A stretch of DNA of 63,793 nt from Candidatus Delongbacteria bacterium (GCA_020634015.1 JACKCN010000009.1:1-63793), one strand, 5' to 3'. Shown: positions 28,010-37,628, counted from the first letter of the stretch. Numbers and translations: made by a program. Notes: generated by a model not told the origin, from the letters alone.

Positions 28010-30667
28010 ATGAGCAGAGTGCATTCGAAACTGGCCCTGGTCCTCGTGATCGCGGGTCTGGCGCAAGCGGGTCAGGACGGGATGATGGACGTCCGGATGG
28101 GCGGCAGGAAAGATGCCCCCAAGAAGGACGGCAAGGACTATGCCGAGCTGATCAAGGACGCCGACGTCGTGGCGGGGTTGTTCACGCTGTACCACGACAG
28201 GGACAAGGAGACGGTCTGGATGGAAATCCTGCCGGCCCAGCTGGATCACGACTTCATCCTCAGCATGACCCAGGAAACGGGCATCGGCGCCCGGGGAGTG
28301 CTCTCGGGCATGCCCGCGGGACACGACATCATCCGCTTTCACAAGGTGGGCGAGAGCATTCAGGTGATCCAGCGCAACCTGATGTTCCGGGCGGCCGAGG
28401 GCAGCGCGACGGCCCCGATGATCGCGCGCAATTTCAGCGATTCGCCGCTGGCCGCGCTCAAGATCGAATGCCTGCCCCATGAGGAGCGCGGAAGTTGGCT
28501 CGTGGATGCATCCGCGCTGTTCCTCAAGGATCTCAGTGGGGTGGGCCATCGTCTGGAACGTCGCCTCGACAGCCGCTACCAGATGGATGATGAGCTGTGC
28601 TGGCTGGATCATCTGCAGAGTTTTCCGGCCAACACCGAAATCGGTGCCAGCCTGGCCTTTTCCACCGACAAGCCCAAGCAGGGCTGGAGCACGCTCAACG
28701 ATCCACGCTCCCTGCAGATCCGCATGCGCTACAGTCTGTCCGAAGTGCCCGAGAGCAGTTACCGCCCCCGCCTGGCTGACCCGCGCGTGGGGTACTTCCA
28801 GACCGGCTGGCGCCAGTTTGGCGATGACCGCCCCGGGGACCCGATGATCCGCCTTGCCAATCGCTGGAACCTGGAGAAGAAGGATCCGGATGCGGCAATT
28901 TCCGAACCCGTGGAACCCATCGTCTACTGGCTCGAGAACGCGATTCCCGAGGCCTATCGCGACGTGATCCGCGACGGGGCGCTCAGCTGGAACAAGGCCT
29001 TCGAGCAGGCCGGCTTCCGCAATGCGCTGGTGGTGAAGCAGATGCCCGACTCGGCGGAATGGGATCCGGCCGACATCCGCTACAACACCATTCGCTGGAT
29101 CAGCTCCAGCGAGCCCAGTTTTGGCGCCATGGGACCCAGCCAGGTCAACCCGTACACCGGGGAGATTCTCAATGCCGACATCCTGATCGAAGCCGACATG
29201 GTCCGCCGGGCGGGCTGGGGCTGGCGCTCGGGTGTCGATCCGCGCGGAGGCATGCTGCCTGACCCAAGTCTGCCGCCCATGGAGGAGGGCCTGCTGCCCG
29301 AAGCCAGTGGCACACAGCAGCGCCTGCCGGGCAGCCTGTCACACGCCTCCTGCCAGCACGCCCTGCTGGGCGCCCAGGCCTCCGACTGGGTCAGTCTGAG
29401 CCTGTTGTCCGAGGGAGCGATGGAGCCCGGGGGCGAGATCCCCTGGGAGTATGTGAGCCAGTACCTGTACTCGATGACGGCCCACGAAGTGGGGCATACC
29501 CTGGGCCTGCGTCACAATTTCCGCGGCAGCCGACTGCTGCCCTTCGACGCTCTGCACGACAAGGCGGCCACCGCCGATGGTCTGGTCAATTCGGTGATGG
29601 AGTACGACCCACCCAATGTGGCGCTGAGTTCGGCCGGACAGGGTGACTACTTCACCAGCACCCTGGGGCCCTACGACCTCTGGGCCATCCGCTGGGGTTA
29701 CACTCCCACGGGCGCCACGGATCTGGAATCCGACCGGGCCGGCATGGAAGCCATCGCCAGCGAGTCCACTGATCCGAGTCTGATCTACGGAACCGACGAG
29801 GATGCCTACGATGTTTACGGCTGGGGCAGTGCGGTCGATCCGCAGTGCCGGATCTTCGACCTTTCCAGCAATGAACTGGCCTGGACGCGTCATCAGCTGG
29901 CCCTGGCGGGCAAGTTGATGGCGGCCGATCCTGCGCGCCTGCTGGCCCCCGACGATGATTATCTGGTGTATCGCAGCGCATTCCAGCGCAGTTTCGGGCT
30001 CTACTGGAACTCGGCCCAGGGCCTGGTGCGCTACGCGGGTGCCATGCGCACCCGGCGCGAACCGGCATCCAAGGGTCTGGCACCCCTGGATCCGTACACG
30101 GGGCAGGAGCAGCGCGAGGCCCTGCAATTGCTGGTGAGTGCACTGCTGGATCCAAGTCCCTGGCAGATTCCCGCGCGTCGGTTGAATCAGCTGGGGCAGG
30201 GCTACCGCTGGAGTTTCGATGGCAGCACGGAGGTGGAGCGTGTGGACATGCCCCTGCACGATCTGCTGGCGATCAACCGTGAGCGCATTCTTCAGGATCT
30301 GTTCGCGCCCAGGCGTCTCGACCGTGTCAGCGAGTTGTCCGCCCGGCCGGGCGCCGAGGATGCCCTCGGCCTGGATGAACTGTTCGCGATGTTCTCGGAC
30401 CCGATCTGGGCCGAAACGGCCCGGGATCTTGACGGCCGCGCGCTCCAGAATGCCCATGCCAGCGTGATGATTGACCTGCTGACCAATGAGAAACTGGCTG
30501 CGGGCCGTGATGCCCGTCTGCTGGCACGGGCCGAGCTGGAACGGATCGCTCGCAGTGTGGGCCAGTGGCAGGCACAGCGCGGTTCCGACCGCCTGACCCA
30601 GGCGCACCTCTCGGATCTTGCGGCCCGCGTGGATGCGGCACTGAAGCTGGAACGTGACCGTCTTTAG
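28010..30667 (+). CDS. Exported zinc-dependent metalloprotease (DUF5117/DUF4953-type)
   Basis: An 885-residue exported peptidase. A short signal peptide (LALVLVIAGLAQA) starts the protein. The N-terminal half resembles the DUF5117 region found before metzincin-like catalytic domains in Bacteroidetes. The active site HEVGHTLGLRHNF is at residues 492-504, with zinc ligands His492, His496 and a third His at 502, catalytic Glu493, and a Met-turn in SVMEYDP about 35 residues later. This is the extended metzincin arrangement (established). The ATG at 28010 is chosen because AGTGGAG lies at 27996-28002 and a signal peptide follows. A terminator upstream and a hairpin downstream make it a single-gene unit. 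Substrate unknown; a broad extracellular protease is likely. Confidence 0.85.
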   Translation: MSRVHSKLALVLVIAGLAQAGQDGMMDVRMGGRKDAPKKDGKDYAELIKDADVVAGLFTLYHDRDKETVWMEILPAQLDHDFILSMTQETGIGARGVLSGMPAGHDIIRFHKVGESIQVIQRNLMFRAAEGSATAPMIARNFSDSPLAALKIECLPHEERGSWLVDASALFLKDLSGVGHRLERRLDSRYQMDDELCWLDHLQSFPANTEIGASLAFSTDKPKQGWSTLNDPRSLQIRMRYSLSEVPESSYRPRLADPRVGYFQTGWRQFGDDRPGDPMIRLANRWNLEKKDPDAAISEPVEPIVYWLENAIPEAYRDVIRDGALSWNKAFEQAGFRNALVVKQMPDSAEWDPADIRYNTIRWISSSEPSFGAMGPSQVNPYTGEILNADILIEADMVRRAGWGWRSGVDPRGGMLPDPSLPPMEEGLLPEASGTQQRLPGSLSHASCQHALLGAQASDWVSLSLLSEGAMEPGGEIPWEYVSQYLYSMTAHEVGHTLGLRHNFRGSRLLPFDALHDKAATADGLVNSVMEYDPPNVALSSAGQGDYFTSTLGPYDLWAIRWGYTPTGATDLESDRAGMEAIASESTDPSLIYGTDEDAYDVYGWGSAVDPQCRIFDLSSNELAWTRHQLALAGKLMAADPARLLAPDDDYLVYRSAFQRSFGLYWNSAQGLVRYAGAMRTRREPASKGLAPLDPYTGQEQREALQLLVSALLDPSPWQIPARRLNQLGQGYRWSFDGSTEVERVDMPLHDLLAINRERILQDLFAPRRLDRVSELSARPGAEDALGLDELFAMFSDPIWAETARDLDGRALQNAHASVMIDLLTNEKLAAGRDARLLARAELERIARSVGQWQAQRGSDRLTQAHLSDLAARVDAALKLERDRL

Positions 30668-30697
30668 TTCTGGTGCAAAGACACGAACCGAATGCAG

Positions 30698-30721
30698 CGC
30701 GGGGGCCGATTGGCCCCCGCG
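30698..30721. terminator. Bidirectional hairpin between convergent genes
   Basis: CGCGGGGGCC at 30698-30707 and GGCCCCCGCG at 30712-30721 form a perfect 10-bp GC stem with a 4-base loop. It is placed between the convergent metalloprotease (ends 30667) and mscS-like gene (ends 30779). It has no flanking U-run on either strand, so intrinsic termination may be weak. Confidence 0.6.
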
Positions 30722-30778
30722 TCATGTTCAGGGATGCTCAGGCCTGGCACACCGAACGGAGTGCGTGACACCGTCGAC

Positions 30779-31591
30779 TCAGCTTTCCTTGTTCACGACT
30801 TTCACGGTCAGGGGATCGCTGGCACTGCCCGCATAGAGTGATACATGCGGGAAGGGAATCTCGATGCCTTCGGCGTCGAAGCGTGTCTTGACCGCTTCAA
30901 TCAAGGCGGTGCGGGCCTCCCACCAGTCGTCGCGCGTGACCCAGCACCAGAGCAGCAGATCGATCGAGCTGGAACCGAAGGCCTGGATGTGAACCTGAGG
31001 CTCGGGGCTCTCGAGGATCCAGCTGGATTCGCGCACGATCTCCAGCAGCAACTGGCGTACGCGGGGCAACTCTTCACGGTAGGCCACGCCGACGGGAAGG
31101 TCGAGACGCACGATCGGGAAACGGGTCAGGTTGGTCAGGGTTTCCTTGATCAGGGTCTCGTTGGGAATGCGCACGAAGCGGTTGTCCCGGGTGCGCAGTT
31201 TCACCGAGAGCATGTCAATGGACAGCACGAATCCCGTGGTGTTGCCCACGGTCACCAGATCGCCCAGGGCGAAGGGTTCTTCGGCGATCAGGAACCAGCC
31301 ACTGATGATGTTGGAAATGCTGGTCTGCGAGGCGAAACCCACCGCGATGCCGATGATGCCGGCCGTGCCCATCAGGGTGGTCAGCTGGAATCCCAGTTCG
31401 CGCAGCACGCTGGCCAGCAGCAGGGCCGCTCCACCATAGAACAGGATCTTGCCGGCCACCAGACCGCGCTGGGGCGTGAAGCGGGCACCGGCCGTGCGAC
31501 GCACCCAGCGGCTGAGCAGGATCACGGCGGGCAGGCCGACAACCAGCCAGATGGAGGCACGGACAAGCGATTCCAGGCGTTCGGGGCTCAT
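30779..31591 (-). CDS. MscS-family mechanosensitive ion channel
   Basis: A 270-residue small-conductance mechanosensitive channel that would release solutes on osmotic downshock. Two or three hydrophobic segments cover residues 10-95; the pore helix has the Gly/Ala-rich TAGIIGIAVGFASQTSISNIISG block (76-98), followed by the family motifs EPFALGDLVTV and RDNRFVRIPN and a C-terminal beta/alpha cage domain. Length is near E. coli MscS (286). The start overlaps the stop of the upstream DUF432-like gene by 4 bp, and that gene in turn overlaps the hybrid kinase gene, so all three are translationally coupled. Confidence 0.9.
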   Translation of the reverse strand: MSPERLESLVRASIWLVVGLPAVILLSRWVRRTAGARFTPQRGLVAGKILFYGGAALLLASVLRELGFQLTTLMGTAGIIGIAVGFASQTSISNIISGWFLIAEEPFALGDLVTVGNTTGFVLSIDMLSVKLRTRDNRFVRIPNETLIKETLTNLTRFPIVRLDLPVGVAYREELPRVRQLLLEIVRESSWILESPEPQVHIQAFGSSSIDLLLWCWVTRDDWWEARTALIEAVKTRFDAEGIEIPFPHVSLYAGSASDPLTVKVVNKES

Positions 31592-32460
31592 GCGGCTCCT
31601 CCTGTTCCACCGCCCACGTGGCCGCGGCGCGTCTTGAACACCTCGGGAAACTCCCGCAACGAGAGCATCGCCCGACCCAGCAGGCTGCCGCCGGCCACCT
31701 GGCGGGGCGGACTGATCAGGCGGGCCTCACGGACTTCCGCCGGAGCGCCTCCGCCCAGAACCTGCTCACAATCGCCGCTGCTGCCCAGCGACCCCAGAAC
31801 CAGTTCGTCGGTCCAGAGCTGGTCGTGATGTCGGTAGAGCCCCAGCAGGGGCGCCTGCAGCAGAATCCGTTCGAGGCGCAGCTCGGTCTCGGTGGAATTG
31901 CTGATTCTAACCGGGCAGAGGGCCAGATAGGGGCGGGCCGGATCCGGTTCGGGCCGCGTGCGCGCACTGGTATGGATGGCGTAACACAGCTCGCCCGCGG
32001 TGAAGGACCCGTACCAGGATCGACGCAGGGTGGTCGTGGGCAGTTCGGTCAGCGCCGAGCTCTCGTCGCTGGCCAGTCGCACCGAGACCCAGAGCGGAAG
32101 CCTGACATACAGGGTCAGCTCACTGTGGGGGCGCAGCTGGATCACCGATTCACAGCGTGCCACGAATGCTCGGGCCGGCAGGACCGGATGCATCTGCAGG
32201 CCCTGCTCGGCACCCTGGACGCTGAAACGCTCCCAGCCGATGGCCCGGGGAAGAGTGTCGTCCGACGCTGCGCCGGTCAGCAGTCGGCTCCCCAGCCGGA
32301 TCTCCGCGCCTTCCCGCAGGCACCACAGGCCGAGATCGCCCGCGCGCCATTCCACCGGCTCACCGTCGCCCGGTTGAAAAGGCCCCCAGGGCCATGGTGT
32401 CAAGTGTGGGGCCGTGCTCAAACGTCCTCCTGATTCCTGGGCGGGGTGGCCGGCGCTCAT
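31588..32460 (-). CDS. DUF432-like protein coupled to mscS
   Basis: A 290-residue soluble, beta-rich protein without signal peptide or membrane segment. The central part (LTLYVRLPLWVSVRL, then LRRSWYGSFTAGELCYAI) resembles the pattern of DUF432, a family often encoded beside MscS channels in archaea and bacteria (recall, not searched). The gene is sandwiched with 4-bp overlaps between the hybrid kinase gene upstream and the MscS channel gene downstream, which supports a channel-associated role. The biochemical function is unknown. Confidence is high that the gene is real and moderate for the family. Confidence 0.6.
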   Translation of the reverse strand: MSAGHPAQESGGRLSTAPHLTPWPWGPFQPGDGEPVEWRAGDLGLWCLREGAEIRLGSRLLTGAASDDTLPRAIGWERFSVQGAEQGLQMHPVLPARAFVARCESVIQLRPHSELTLYVRLPLWVSVRLASDESSALTELPTTTLRRSWYGSFTAGELCYAIHTSARTRPEPDPARPYLALCPVRISNSTETELRLERILLQAPLLGLYRHHDQLWTDELVLGSLGSSGDCEQVLGGGAPAEVREARLISPPRQVAGGSLLGRAMLSLREFPEVFKTRRGHVGGGTGGAA

Positions 32461-35237
32461 GTCCCGCCATCCAGAAGAGTGCGCACAGTGCGCAACAGTG
32501 TCTCACGCAGGAAGGGTTTGGTGATCACCGTGGTGCCGGGCCCCTTCAGCAATCGCCGGTCCGGTTCCTCGGCGTGTCCGGTCATGAACAGCAGTTTCAG
32601 TTCCGGCCTGCTCTGGGTCAGTTGCCGCGCCAGTTCGGCACCGCCCATCCGGGGCATCACCATGTCGGTCAGTACCAGCTGGACCTCGCGTTCGCGATCC
32701 AGCACCTGCAGCGCTTCCAGCCCATTGCCTGCTTCCAGGACGCGGTATCCTTTGTCCTTGAGCACGCGCGCCGCCAGTTCACGCACCATCGGCTCATCCT
32801 CGACCAGCAGCAGGGTTTCACTGCCGCCCTGATCGTTGCGGGCAGCGCTCGTCCGTGGGGCAACCGCCGTGTGCTGGCGCGAGATGGGCCGCAGATAGAT
32901 CCGGGTCCGGGCGCCCTGCCCGGGGGAGCTGTCCACCCAGATGTAGCCCCCGACCTGCTTGACGATGCCGTACACGGTGGCCAGCCCCAGTCCCGTGCCC
33001 TTGCCTTTGGGTTTGGTGGTGAAAAAAGGTTCGAAGAGTCGCTGGCGTGTCTCTTCGCTCATGCCCTGACCGGTATCCTGTACTTCCAGCAGACAGTAGC
33101 GGCCGGGCAGCATGGGAGGATGGCCGTGGCAGAAGCGCGCATCCACGTCCGCCAGCCGGGTCGAGATCGTCAGACTGCCACCGGCGGGCATGGCATCCCG
33201 CGAATTCACCACCAGGTTCACCACCACCTGTTCCAGCTGGCCCTGATCGGCCAGAACGCAGGGCAGGCCCGGTTCCAGATCGGTCAGCAGCAGCACGTCG
33301 GCGCCGATCAGACGCTCGAGCATCCGGTGCATGTCTCCCACGATGCGGTTCAGTTCCACGGGGGCCAGCTGCAGAACCTGACGCCGACTGAAAGCCAGCA
33401 ACTGGCGGGTGAGCCGGGCGGCCCGGTCACCGGCCCGACCGATCTGGTCCGCCGCGTCACGCACGGGAGTTCCGGCGGGAAACTGTGCCGCCAGCAGCTC
33501 GGCGTGTCCGTTGATCACGGTCAGCAGATTGTTGAAATCGTGTGCCACACCACCGGCGAGCCGGCCGATGGATTCCATCTTCTGCGACTGGTGAAACTGC
33601 TGCTGCAGTTCCTTGTGTGTGCTGATGTCGAAGAGGAACCCGCGGATGCCGGTGAGCAGGCCCTTGTCGTCAACACTTCCCAGCAGGTTGACGATGGTAT
33701 ACAGAAGTTCGCCGTCCTGGCTTCGGAAGGTCTGCTCGCGGTACTCCAGCTTGCCGGTCCGGGTCAGCTCCTCGAGCATGTCCTCGTGCATGCGCGCATC
33801 GGGAAAGAGCACCGAGACATTGCTGGCCAGGGCCTCCTCCCGCGATGGGAAGCCGAACAGGCGCACGAAGGCGGGATTGCAGTCCAGCAGCACGCCCGCG
33901 GGTGTGGAGATGAAATCGGCGGTCAGATCGTTTTCAAAGAATTCGCGGTAGTGCGCTTCGCTGGCCCGCAGGGCTTCTTCGCTTTCGCGGCGTTTTTCCT
34001 CGGACTCGAGAGCCCGGGCCAGCAGGGTCAGCACACTCAGTTTCGAGGGCCGCAGCTCGACGGGGCGCCGGTAGTGCAGGCAGAGCGTTCCGATGCGTGT
34101 GCCCCGACCGTCGTGGATCACGTGCCCCAGCCAGGTCCGACTGCCCAGACTGCGCACCACGGAGTCGGTCTGGGCCCAGCGGCTCTGCTGCAGGTCCGGC
34201 AGCACCAGGAAGTCGCTCTCCTGCAGGTCCAGCAGATGTGCACAGAGAGTGCCTTCCAGCTGCTTGTCGGGAATCGGACCCGCCAGCTGGCCCCAGTGGC
34301 CGATGGCATGCAGGGTCTGATCGCTGACCCGGAAATGGATCACCTGGTCGCAGTCGAGCAGGGCGCCCGTCAGTTCGATGATCTGCTTCACGTTGGCCGT
34401 ATAGTCGCCGCCCTGGTTCGCCAGCACGGAGGAGAGCAGGCGCAGGTCGTTCTCGGAGTCCCCGAGAGCCTGCTCGGCCTTGCGCCGGTCGCTGATGTTG
34501 CGACCGATGATCACCAGACCACGCCGGCTGCCGTCGGGATTGAACAGTGGAACCTTGATCACGTCAAAGGTCAGCAGCTCGTCGCCCACGGGGATCCGTT
34601 CTTCGCCACGGGACATGCTGCCGTGGTTCCAGGCCCTTTCGTCCGAGAGGACGCAGGCATGGTACACGGGGGCCAGTTCCGGCTGCTCGCGGGCCAGCTC
34701 CATGTCGGTCCTGCCCTTGAAGGCGCCAGTCGTCAGGCGGAACAGGTCCATGCCGAAGGCATTGGTCTCGAGCCAGCGACCGGCCCCATCCTTGTAACAC
34801 AGGAATTCGGGCATCGTGTCCAGCATCAGGCGCATCTGTTCGGCCGCCCCCCCACCGGCCCTGCCCTGCCCATGCCAGGCCAGCAGGTGATCCGCGCGAT
34901 CAGGCAGCTGGTCAAGTTCCTCGCTCAGCAGGAGATCAACCACTCCCGCACGCAGGCAGCGCCGGGAAAGCTCGAAGTCCCGCTGTGCCAGCACGGCCAG
35001 CACAGGTGGCCCGGGCTGATGCGCTTGCAGGGCGTCCAGCGTGTCTTCCAGCTCCGCCGGATCCAGGGTCCGCAGGATCAGGGATCCGGCATGCCGTTCC
35101 GGCCACTCCTCGGGATTGGCGCCGAGAGGCTCCAGCAGAGGGCGCGTGCCCAGAATCGCCCGCAGGCGTTCCTGCAGCGGACCGGGATCGCTTCCGGCGG
35201 GCGACAGCAGCAGGATCAGGGCTGTGGAACCGGGCAT
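32457..35237 (-). CDS. Hybrid sensor histidine kinase (PAS-GAF-PAS-HisKA-HATPase-REC)
   Basis: A 926-residue cytoplasmic hybrid kinase. In order: a degenerate receiver-like N-terminal domain (1-120), PAS (about 150-260), GAF (about 270-400), PAS (about 425-540), the HisKA dimerisation domain with phospho-acceptor His566 in GGVAHDFNNLLT, an HATPase domain with N, G1 and G2 boxes (NLVVNSRDAM, VQDTGQGMS, GKGTGLGLATVYG), and a C-terminal receiver with Asp858 in TDMVMPRMGG. No membrane segment. An AGAGGA Shine-Dalgarno supports the start. It is the first gene of a coupled set with the DUF432-like protein and MscS, which suggests osmotic or membrane-stress signalling (inference). No output regulator is adjacent. 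Confidence 0.88.
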   Translation of the reverse strand: MPGSTALILLLSPAGSDPGPLQERLRAILGTRPLLEPLGANPEEWPERHAGSLILRTLDPAELEDTLDALQAHQPGPPVLAVLAQRDFELSRRCLRAGVVDLLLSEELDQLPDRADHLLAWHGQGRAGGGAAEQMRLMLDTMPEFLCYKDGAGRWLETNAFGMDLFRLTTGAFKGRTDMELAREQPELAPVYHACVLSDERAWNHGSMSRGEERIPVGDELLTFDVIKVPLFNPDGSRRGLVIIGRNISDRRKAEQALGDSENDLRLLSSVLANQGGDYTANVKQIIELTGALLDCDQVIHFRVSDQTLHAIGHWGQLAGPIPDKQLEGTLCAHLLDLQESDFLVLPDLQQSRWAQTDSVVRSLGSRTWLGHVIHDGRGTRIGTLCLHYRRPVELRPSKLSVLTLLARALESEEKRRESEEALRASEAHYREFFENDLTADFISTPAGVLLDCNPAFVRLFGFPSREEALASNVSVLFPDARMHEDMLEELTRTGKLEYREQTFRSQDGELLYTIVNLLGSVDDKGLLTGIRGFLFDISTHKELQQQFHQSQKMESIGRLAGGVAHDFNNLLTVINGHAELLAAQFPAGTPVRDAADQIGRAGDRAARLTRQLLAFSRRQVLQLAPVELNRIVGDMHRMLERLIGADVLLLTDLEPGLPCVLADQGQLEQVVVNLVVNSRDAMPAGGSLTISTRLADVDARFCHGHPPMLPGRYCLLEVQDTGQGMSEETRQRLFEPFFTTKPKGKGTGLGLATVYGIVKQVGGYIWVDSSPGQGARTRIYLRPISRQHTAVAPRTSAARNDQGGSETLLLVEDEPMVRELAARVLKDKGYRVLEAGNGLEALQVLDREREVQLVLTDMVMPRMGGAELARQLTQSRPELKLLFMTGHAEEPDRRLLKGPGTTVITKPFLRETLLRTVRTLLDGGT

Positions 35238-35276
35238 GAATCCTCTGGACTGTCATGGACGCCCCGGTCGTGGGCG

Positions 35277-36713
35277 TCAGTAGTTGAGGGCGAAGAGCAC
35301 ACGCCGCGATGACGGTTGCTGACTGAACACGCAGCGCCCTTCTTCGGGCTGGCTGTCATCGGGAATGCAGCGGATCGTGGCCTTGGTGGCTTCCTTGATC
35401 GCCAGCTCGGTGGCCGTGCTGCCATCCCAGTGGGCGCGCACCCACTTGCCCGCCGCGATGGCCTCCTGGAACTCCTGCCAGCTGTCGGCCTGCACCGTAC
35501 GGCTTTCGCGCAATGCCAGCGCACGCTGGAAGAGTTCGGCCTGCATGGATTCCAGCAGAGCGTCGATGCCGCTCTCCAGGTCAGCCAATGACAGGAAGTG
35601 CTTCTTGCGGTCATGACGGGTCACGAGGCAGACCGTGCCCTGGGTGGCATCTCGAATGCCGATTTCCAGCCTGAAGGGCACACCTTTCTGGGCCCAGTGG
35701 AAGAAGCGGTCTGCGGGGCGGTCGTCGTGGCGGGAATCGAGCACCACGTTGAGCTTGCCCAGTCTGCCACGAAGGATCGCCAGGGCCTGATCGGCAAAGG
35801 GCTCCACCACGGCGCGCTCCTCGTCGTTCTTCCAGAGAGGAATCACCACACCCTTGGTGGGGGCCATTCTGGGCGGCAGCACCAGACCATCGTCGTCGCT
35901 GTGCACCATGATCAGCGCTCCGATCAGGCGAGTGCTCACCCCCCAGGAGGTGGTCCAGGCGAAGGCCAGCTGGTTGTCGCGGCCCGAGAACTGGATTTCA
36001 AAGGCCTTGGCGAAGTTCTGCCCCAGGTTGTGACTGGTGCCCATCTGAAGCGCCTTGCCGTCCTGCATCATGCCTTCGATGCAGTACGTGGCCACGGCCC
36101 CGGGAAATTTCTCCTGCTCGGTCTTGCGTCCGGTGACCACGGGAATCGCCAGATAGTCCTGGGCGAAGTCCCGGTAGACCTCGAGCATGCGCTGGGTTTC
36201 CTCCTGGGCCTCCTCGGCCGTTTCGTGGGCCGTGTGGCCTTCCTGCCAGAGGAATTCCGCCGTGCGCAGGAACAGTCGGGTGCGCAGCTCCCAGCGCATC
36301 ACATTGGCCCACTGATTGATCAGGATCGGCAGGTCGCGCCAGCTGGTGAGCCACTTGGAGTACATGTGCCCGAAGATCGTCTCCGAGGTCGGGCGAATCA
36401 TCAGGGGTTCTTCAAGTTTCTTGCCGCCGCCGTGGGTCACCACCGCGCATTCGGGGGCAAAGCCTTCGACGTGTTCGGCTTCCTTGGTCATGAAGCTCTC
36501 GGGAATCAGCAGCGGGAAATAGGCGTTGACGTGTCCCGTTTCCTTGAAGCGCCGGTCCAGGTCCTGCTGGATGCTTTCCCAGAGGGCGTAGCCCGTGGGG
36601 CGAATGACCATGCAGCCCTTCACGGGGGCGTGATCCGCCAGTTCACCGGCCTTGATCACATCCAGATACCACTGGGGATAGTCCTTGTCACGGGGAGTGA
36701 TATTGCGCGCCAC
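35277..36713 (-). CDS. proS: Prolyl-tRNA synthetase (archaeal/eukaryotic-like ProS)
   Basis: Charges tRNA-Pro with proline. The 478-residue product is the short, archaeal/eukaryotic-type ProS without an editing insertion: DYPQWYLDVIKAGELADHAPVKGCMVIRP at the N-terminus, IRPTSETIFGHMYSKW, class II motif 2 around RTAEFLWQEGHTAH, GTSHNLGQNF, and a C-terminal domain ending in Tyr as this subclass does. I prefer a GTG start at 36713 because AGAGGA lies just upstream and family similarity begins right after it; ATG codons at 36746 and 36755 are alternatives without a ribosome-binding site. Divergent from greA. Confidence 0.92.
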   Translation of the reverse strand: MARNITPRDKDYPQWYLDVIKAGELADHAPVKGCMVIRPTGYALWESIQQDLDRRFKETGHVNAYFPLLIPESFMTKEAEHVEGFAPECAVVTHGGGKKLEEPLMIRPTSETIFGHMYSKWLTSWRDLPILINQWANVMRWELRTRLFLRTAEFLWQEGHTAHETAEEAQEETQRMLEVYRDFAQDYLAIPVVTGRKTEQEKFPGAVATYCIEGMMQDGKALQMGTSHNLGQNFAKAFEIQFSGRDNQLAFAWTTSWGVSTRLIGALIMVHSDDDGLVLPPRMAPTKGVVIPLWKNDEERAVVEPFADQALAILRGRLGKLNVVLDSRHDDRPADRFFHWAQKGVPFRLEIGIRDATQGTVCLVTRHDRKKHFLSLADLESGIDALLESMQAELFQRALALRESRTVQADSWQEFQEAIAAGKWVRAHWDGSTATELAIKEATKATIRCIPDDSQPEEGRCVFSQQPSSRRVLFALNY

Positions 36714-37076
36714 GTCGTCCTCTGCAGATGGGCCACGTGCCCCCATGGGAGGCACGCAGGAATCCGGCCTGGCCGGCCGGGGTATGTGGGGTTCGGGTGA
36801 CCCTCTTCCTGATTCGGGGCATCAATATAGAAAGTTGATGCTCCGCCCGCAGCGTACGCCGGGAGGCGCCGAAACCAGAATCCAGGCCCCGCGTGATGGA
36901 CCCGGAGGTCCGGGAACGAGGCAGGAACCCTGAGTTCAGGGCAGGCAAGGCCCAGCGGTGCGGGGGCCCGGGCGATCATTGGAAGGCTGGACTTGCTTGC
37001 TTACATTGCCGCCCGGTGATCTCAGGGCCATTACCCCATGCAGGTAACGGTCCTTTTTATTCCAGCAAGGAGAATC
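36714..37076. other. Divergent proS/greA promoter region
   Basis: A 363-bp non-coding gap that must carry both promoters. GCATCAA at 36819-36825 and TTGATGC at 36835-36841 form an inverted repeat around an AT-rich centre, the only AT-rich spot on the proS side, so it may hold the proS promoter or an operator. On the greA side, TTGGAA at 36979-36984 and TTACAT at 37001-37006 are spaced by 16 bases and form a plausible sigma-70 promoter. No gene is supported. Confidence 0.4.
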
Positions 37077-37529
37077 ATGGGCACCCATTACATCACGCGC
37101 AAGGGCTATGAGCGACTGCACGAACAGTTGGCCGAACTGCGCGCCGAGCAGCCACTGGTCCGCGACCGGATCGCCGTGGCGCGCGAATTGGGCGACCTTT
37201 CCGAGAACGCCGAGTATCACGCGGCGCGCGAGGAAATGACCATGTTGATGTACAAGATCGACTCGCTGGAAGCCAAGATCAATTCCTGCCGCATCGTCGA
37301 GGAGGAGGAGATCGACATCAGCAGCGTGCGCTTCTTCACCAAGGTCACCCTGATGGACCTCAAGCAGAAGAAGGAAAAGGTGTTCAAGCTGGTCTCCGCC
37401 GAGGACATGGACATCGCCAGCGGGCGCATCTCCATCCAGAGCCCGCTGGCCAAGGGCCTGATCGGCAAGAAGGTTGGCGGAAGACCAAGATCACCGTACC
37501 CGCAGGCGAGCTCGAGTTCGAGATCCTGA
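37077..37529 (+). CDS. greA: Transcription elongation factor GreA, frameshifted near the C-terminus
   Basis: GreA stimulates RNA polymerase to cleave backtracked transcripts. The N-terminal coiled coil is intact (ITRKGYERLHEQLAELRAEQP, then ARELGDLSENAEYHAAREE with the tip acidic residues), and the globular domain runs to SPLAKGLIGKKVG. At about 37479-37480 the frame breaks. Removing the shift, the second frame reads KTKITVPAGELEFEILKIE and stops at 37561, exactly the expected GreA ending. So a one-base loss replaces the last about 25 residues with an unrelated tail stopping at 37529. AAGGAG at 37067-37072 supports the start. Because the next genes carry many similar one-base losses, I suspect consensus error more than true mutation. 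Confidence 0.85.
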   Translation: MGTHYITRKGYERLHEQLAELRAEQPLVRDRIAVARELGDLSENAEYHAAREEMTMLMYKIDSLEAKINSCRIVEEEEIDISSVRFFTKVTLMDLKQKKEKVFKLVSAEDMDIASGRISIQSPLAKGLIGKKVGGRPRSPYPQASSSSRS

Positions 37530-37628
37530 AAATCGAGAAGTACTTCGACCAGCAGGACTGAGCGTCACTCCCCGGTTCGTCCACCAGAACCGGGGCACTC
37601 CCGGCCGACCGGACTCCAAGGACATCCC

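Noticed and set aside
32394..35312. A 972-codon open frame on the plus strand antisense to the hybrid kinase
   Set aside because: The minus strand encodes clear PAS, HisKA, HATPase and receiver motifs; the plus-strand frame is rich in Gln/His/Gly as expected for the complement of GC-rich coding sequence.
36714..37076. T-box riboswitch upstream of proS
   Set aside because: No T-box consensus (AGGGUGGNACCGCG-type) or specifier stem is visible on the minus strand.
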